From contig PMZX01000172.1 of NCBI GenBank assembly GCA_003170035.1, forward strand, positions 1 through 16,272: 16,272 nt of DNA. The letters run 5' to 3'. The position numbers and the translations under genes were made by a program. Under the pieces are notes generated by a model that did not search any database, was not told the DNA's origin, and saw only the letters and a program-made list of their open reading frames with translations. This stretch comes from Myxococcales bacterium. Its GTDB lineage: Bacteria > Myxococcota_A > Polyangia > Fen-1088. Of the stretch, positions 14,824-16,272 are shown in pieces; within the stretch, counting starts at the first letter, position 1, and each line of letters begins with the position of its first letter.

Positions 14824-14888
14824 TTCGCGGCACGGGCCGACCGGCGGCGGGGGATGCTCGCGCTCCGGAACTGAGATAGAGTGGCGCC

Positions 14889-15461
14889 ATGAAGCGCGTG
14901 ACGATCGGAGTTGCCGTCCTCGCCTGTGCACTTGGAGCGTGCAGCGGTAACGGTGGTAGTGGTGGCTCGATCGACGTCAGCGGCACGGTGACCGCAGTCG
15001 GTGGCGGCACCCCGCCGGCGAGCGCGAAGGCCGTCGTCGTGTGGACCGTCGACGCGGGCCAAGGCGACCACCTCTACAAATACGGCGAGGGCCCGGCCAC
15101 CGCGACTTCGTTCAGCGTCCGCGTCGACGCCCCCCTTCCCGTCGAGGCAACGCTCGGCGGGATTGTCAGCGTCGGGATCCCGGTGTTGATCCCCAGCTCG
15201 GCGTCGGTCCCCAACGGCGTCGTAACCGATCCGAACTTCGTGGGCGGTGTGCTGGGCATCGCGGGCCAGTACGCAATCGTCTTCCGCGGGAATGCCGCCC
15301 CCACCGGGGTGTCGTGGCTGGACCAGTTCTCGGTCGGCCTGTCGTGCGGCCAATGTGTCGCAGCGACGACAGGTTTCGACGGGTTCACACCGGTGCCGTG
15401 CAACCAGATGACAATGCAGGTCGGTCCCCAGACCGCCATCGCGGTCTGCAACTGGACCTGA
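14889..15461 (+). CDS. Small secreted lipoprotein of unknown function
   Basis: The protein has 190 residues. It has a lipoprotein signal (MKRVTIGVAVLACALGAC, lipobox LGAC, lipidated C18) followed by a Gly/Ser/Asn-rich tether (SGNGGSGGS). The rest looks like an all-beta domain: IDVSGTVTAVGGGTPPASAK, then AVVVWTVDAGQGDHLYKYG. The C-terminal part has four cysteines: C153 and C156 in SCGQC, then C171 and C187. These probably form disulfides outside the cytoplasm. I do not recognise the family; the design resembles surface lipoproteins common in myxobacteria. The ATG at 14889 begins the signal peptide; upstream GATAGAGTGG is only a weak ribosome site. The gene is monocistronic and convergent with the small membrane protein gene. 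Confidence 0.8.
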   Translation: MKRVTIGVAVLACALGACSGNGGSGGSIDVSGTVTAVGGGTPPASAKAVVVWTVDAGQGDHLYKYGEGPATATSFSVRVDAPLPVEATLGGIVSVGIPVLIPSSASVPNGVVTDPNFVGGVLGIAGQYAIVFRGNAAPTGVSWLDQFSVGLSCGQCVAATTGFDGFTPVPCNQMTMQVGPQTAIAVCNWT

Positions 15462-15500
15462 GGACTCTGGGAGGGCCTTCCGCTACAGCCTGGCATCTTA

Positions 15501-15535
15501 CGGGGGCTTGGTTCGCTCTCGCTCACAAGCCCCCG
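15501..15535. repeat. 10-bp inverted repeat downstream of the lipoprotein gene
   Basis: CGGGGGCTTG (15501-15510) and CAAGCCCCCG (15526-15535) form a perfect 10-bp stem with a 15-nt loop, 40 bp after the lipoprotein stop. It could end transcription, but there is no T-run and the loop is long. With the next hairpin it may be part of a dispersed repeat. Confidence 0.5.
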
Positions 15536-15550
15536 GTCCCCCCTCGCTCC

Positions 15551-15567
15551 GCCCAGCAAAGCTGGGC
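15551..15567. terminator. Compact hairpin, possible terminator between convergent genes
   Basis: GCCCAGC (15551-15557), AAA, GCTGGGC (15561-15567) is a perfect 7-bp GC-rich stem with a 3-nt loop, between the convergent lipoprotein and small membrane protein genes. The shape suits a terminator for either strand, but neither side has a T-run. The surrounding CGCTC-rich sequence looks like a repeat unit. Confidence 0.4.
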
Positions 15568-15703
15568 TACGCTCGCCTGAGAAACGGGACGGTGGAGCGC
15601 AAAGTGTACGCCGCGGCAGATCATCCAACCCTGGGTCTCGAAGACCGTGCGGGAGTAAGGATCGCCGCGGCACCTCTCCGGCAAAGCTCGAACAGATCCA
15701 CCT

Positions 15704-15871
15704 TCAGGACCTGCCGAATTTGTACCCGAGCCAGATGCCGAGAGCGGCCCCTATGGTGCTTGTGAACAAAGAAGTGAAAGAGATAGCGCTGACACCGAAA
15801 AGGCAGGGAACGTACCCGCCGACGATCGAACCTACCACCATACCCAACATGATCAGCTTCTTGGACGGCAT
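15704..15871 (-). CDS. Small two-helix membrane protein (55 residues)
   Basis: This short gene encodes MPSKKLIMLGMVVGSIVGGY, then a turn with VPCLFGVSAISFTS, and a second hydrophobic segment LFTSTIGAALGIWLGY ending in KFGRS. It has two membrane helices with Gly-rich faces (GMVVGSIVGG and GAALGIWLG), a positive N-terminus and a positive C-terminus, so both ends are probably cytoplasmic. The pattern resembles a widespread family of tiny conserved membrane proteins of unknown function that end in GIWLGYKxGR; this is from memory. The base composition is less GC-rich than its neighbours. The ATG at 15871 lies 9 bp after a stop codon (15881-15883) in one frame of the upstream coiled-coil region, with GGGATAAG as a weak ribosome site, so it may be co-transcribed with that region. 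Confidence 0.72.
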   Translation of the reverse strand: MPSKKLIMLGMVVGSIVGGYVPCLFGVSAISFTSLFTSTIGAALGIWLGYKFGRS

Positions 15872-15880
15872 CACTTATCC

Positions 15881-16272
15881 CTATTGTACGATGTCCACGC
15901 CGGTCGCGACTTCCAAGTTCTCGCTCGGCGGGTGCCTTTTGCGCGCGTGCCGGTTCCAGCACGTCGGCCCGCAACTGGCGGCGCACCTGCTCGACGCGCG
16001 CCTTCTGCACGTCCAGCTCGGCCTGGGCGCGTGCCAGCTTGGAAGCCACCTGGCCCTTGGCCTCGGCCACCATGGCCACGGCCTTGATCTGCGCATCGGT
16101 CACTCGCCGGGCCATGTCCGCGCGCAGGGTGCCGAGCTGCGCGTCCAGGCGCGAGACCTCGGTGGTTTGATGGTTCTGCACCGACTGAATGGCCGAGTCC
16201 GTGACGCCGCCGCTTCCGAGGTGTACCGTAGCTTCCAGAAGGTCGAAGAGACTGTCTCGCGATCAACCAGCC
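15881..16272 (-). pseudogene. SPFH/flotillin-like coiled-coil region, frame-disrupted or partial
   Basis: On the minus strand one frame reads as a convincing Ala/Arg/Gln-rich coiled coil, including TTEVSRLDAQLGTLRADMA, KAVAMVAEAKGQVASKLA and ELDVQKARVEQVRRQLRADV, then LEPARAQK. The segment around VRRQLRADVLEPARAQ resembles the C-terminal helix of flotillin/SPFH membrane-scaffold proteins. The frame is blocked by TGA at 16263-16265, near the window edge. Downstream of about 15925 the same frame turns into Arg-rich nonsense, while the next frame gives a natural-looking end (SENLEVATGVDIVQ) and stops at 15881-15883. So at least one frame change is needed. A sequencing error, a decayed gene, or a short gene starting at the GTG at 16181 are all possible. 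Confidence 0.45.

Noticed and set aside
16263..16265. In-frame TGA read as selenocysteine in the coiled-coil gene
   Set aside because: SPFH-type proteins are not known selenoproteins, and the frame is also disturbed at its other end; decay or error is simpler.

Overview
This is high-GC DNA with tightly packed genes on both strands. The gene content suggests a Myxococcota or other deltaproteobacterial-type genome: the tail of a Ser/Thr-kinase/ATPase-like TPR protein, a very large FecR/VIT/VWA/TPR protein, and a Geobacter-type NikR. No rRNA, tRNA, CRISPR array, insertion sequence or phage gene was seen. The lineage is inferred from gene style only.

Layout. 1-438: 3' end of a TPR-type regulatory protein running in from the left. 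513-2785 (minus): an operon of an NRAMP Mn/Fe transporter and a tandem universal stress protein. 2889-4892 (plus): an orphan B12-binding-type radical SAM protein whose cluster cysteines are spaced CX4CX2C. 4989-5345 (plus): a small exported Cys-rich protein. 5386-9857: a metal-uptake locus. In it a TonB gene (minus) diverges from an operon (plus) of a TonB-dependent receptor, an unrecognised exported protein and a NikR nickel regulator. A perfect 7-bp inverted repeat (GTGTTAC, 5 bp, GTAACAC) lies in the divergent promoter region. 9893-13906 (minus): a 1337-residue membrane-anchored FecR-like/VIT/VWA/TPR protein. 14135-14782 (plus): an F420-dependent NADP-reductase-type protein. 14889-15461 (plus): a small lipoprotein. 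15704-15871 (minus): a 55-residue two-helix membrane protein. 15881-16272 (minus): a frame-disrupted SPFH/flotillin-like coiled-coil remnant or partial gene.

How it fits together. The best-connected unit is the 5.4-9.9 kb locus. TonB energises the receptor, the receptor operon encodes its own putative nickel sensor, and the half-sites of the shared promoter palindrome match those recalled for Geobacter-type NikR. The half-sites are only 5 bp apart instead of the usual 12-16. This predicts an autoregulated outer-membrane nickel uptake system with an unknown exported component and an unusual operator geometry. The NRAMP/Usp pair is a second, independent metal/stress operon.
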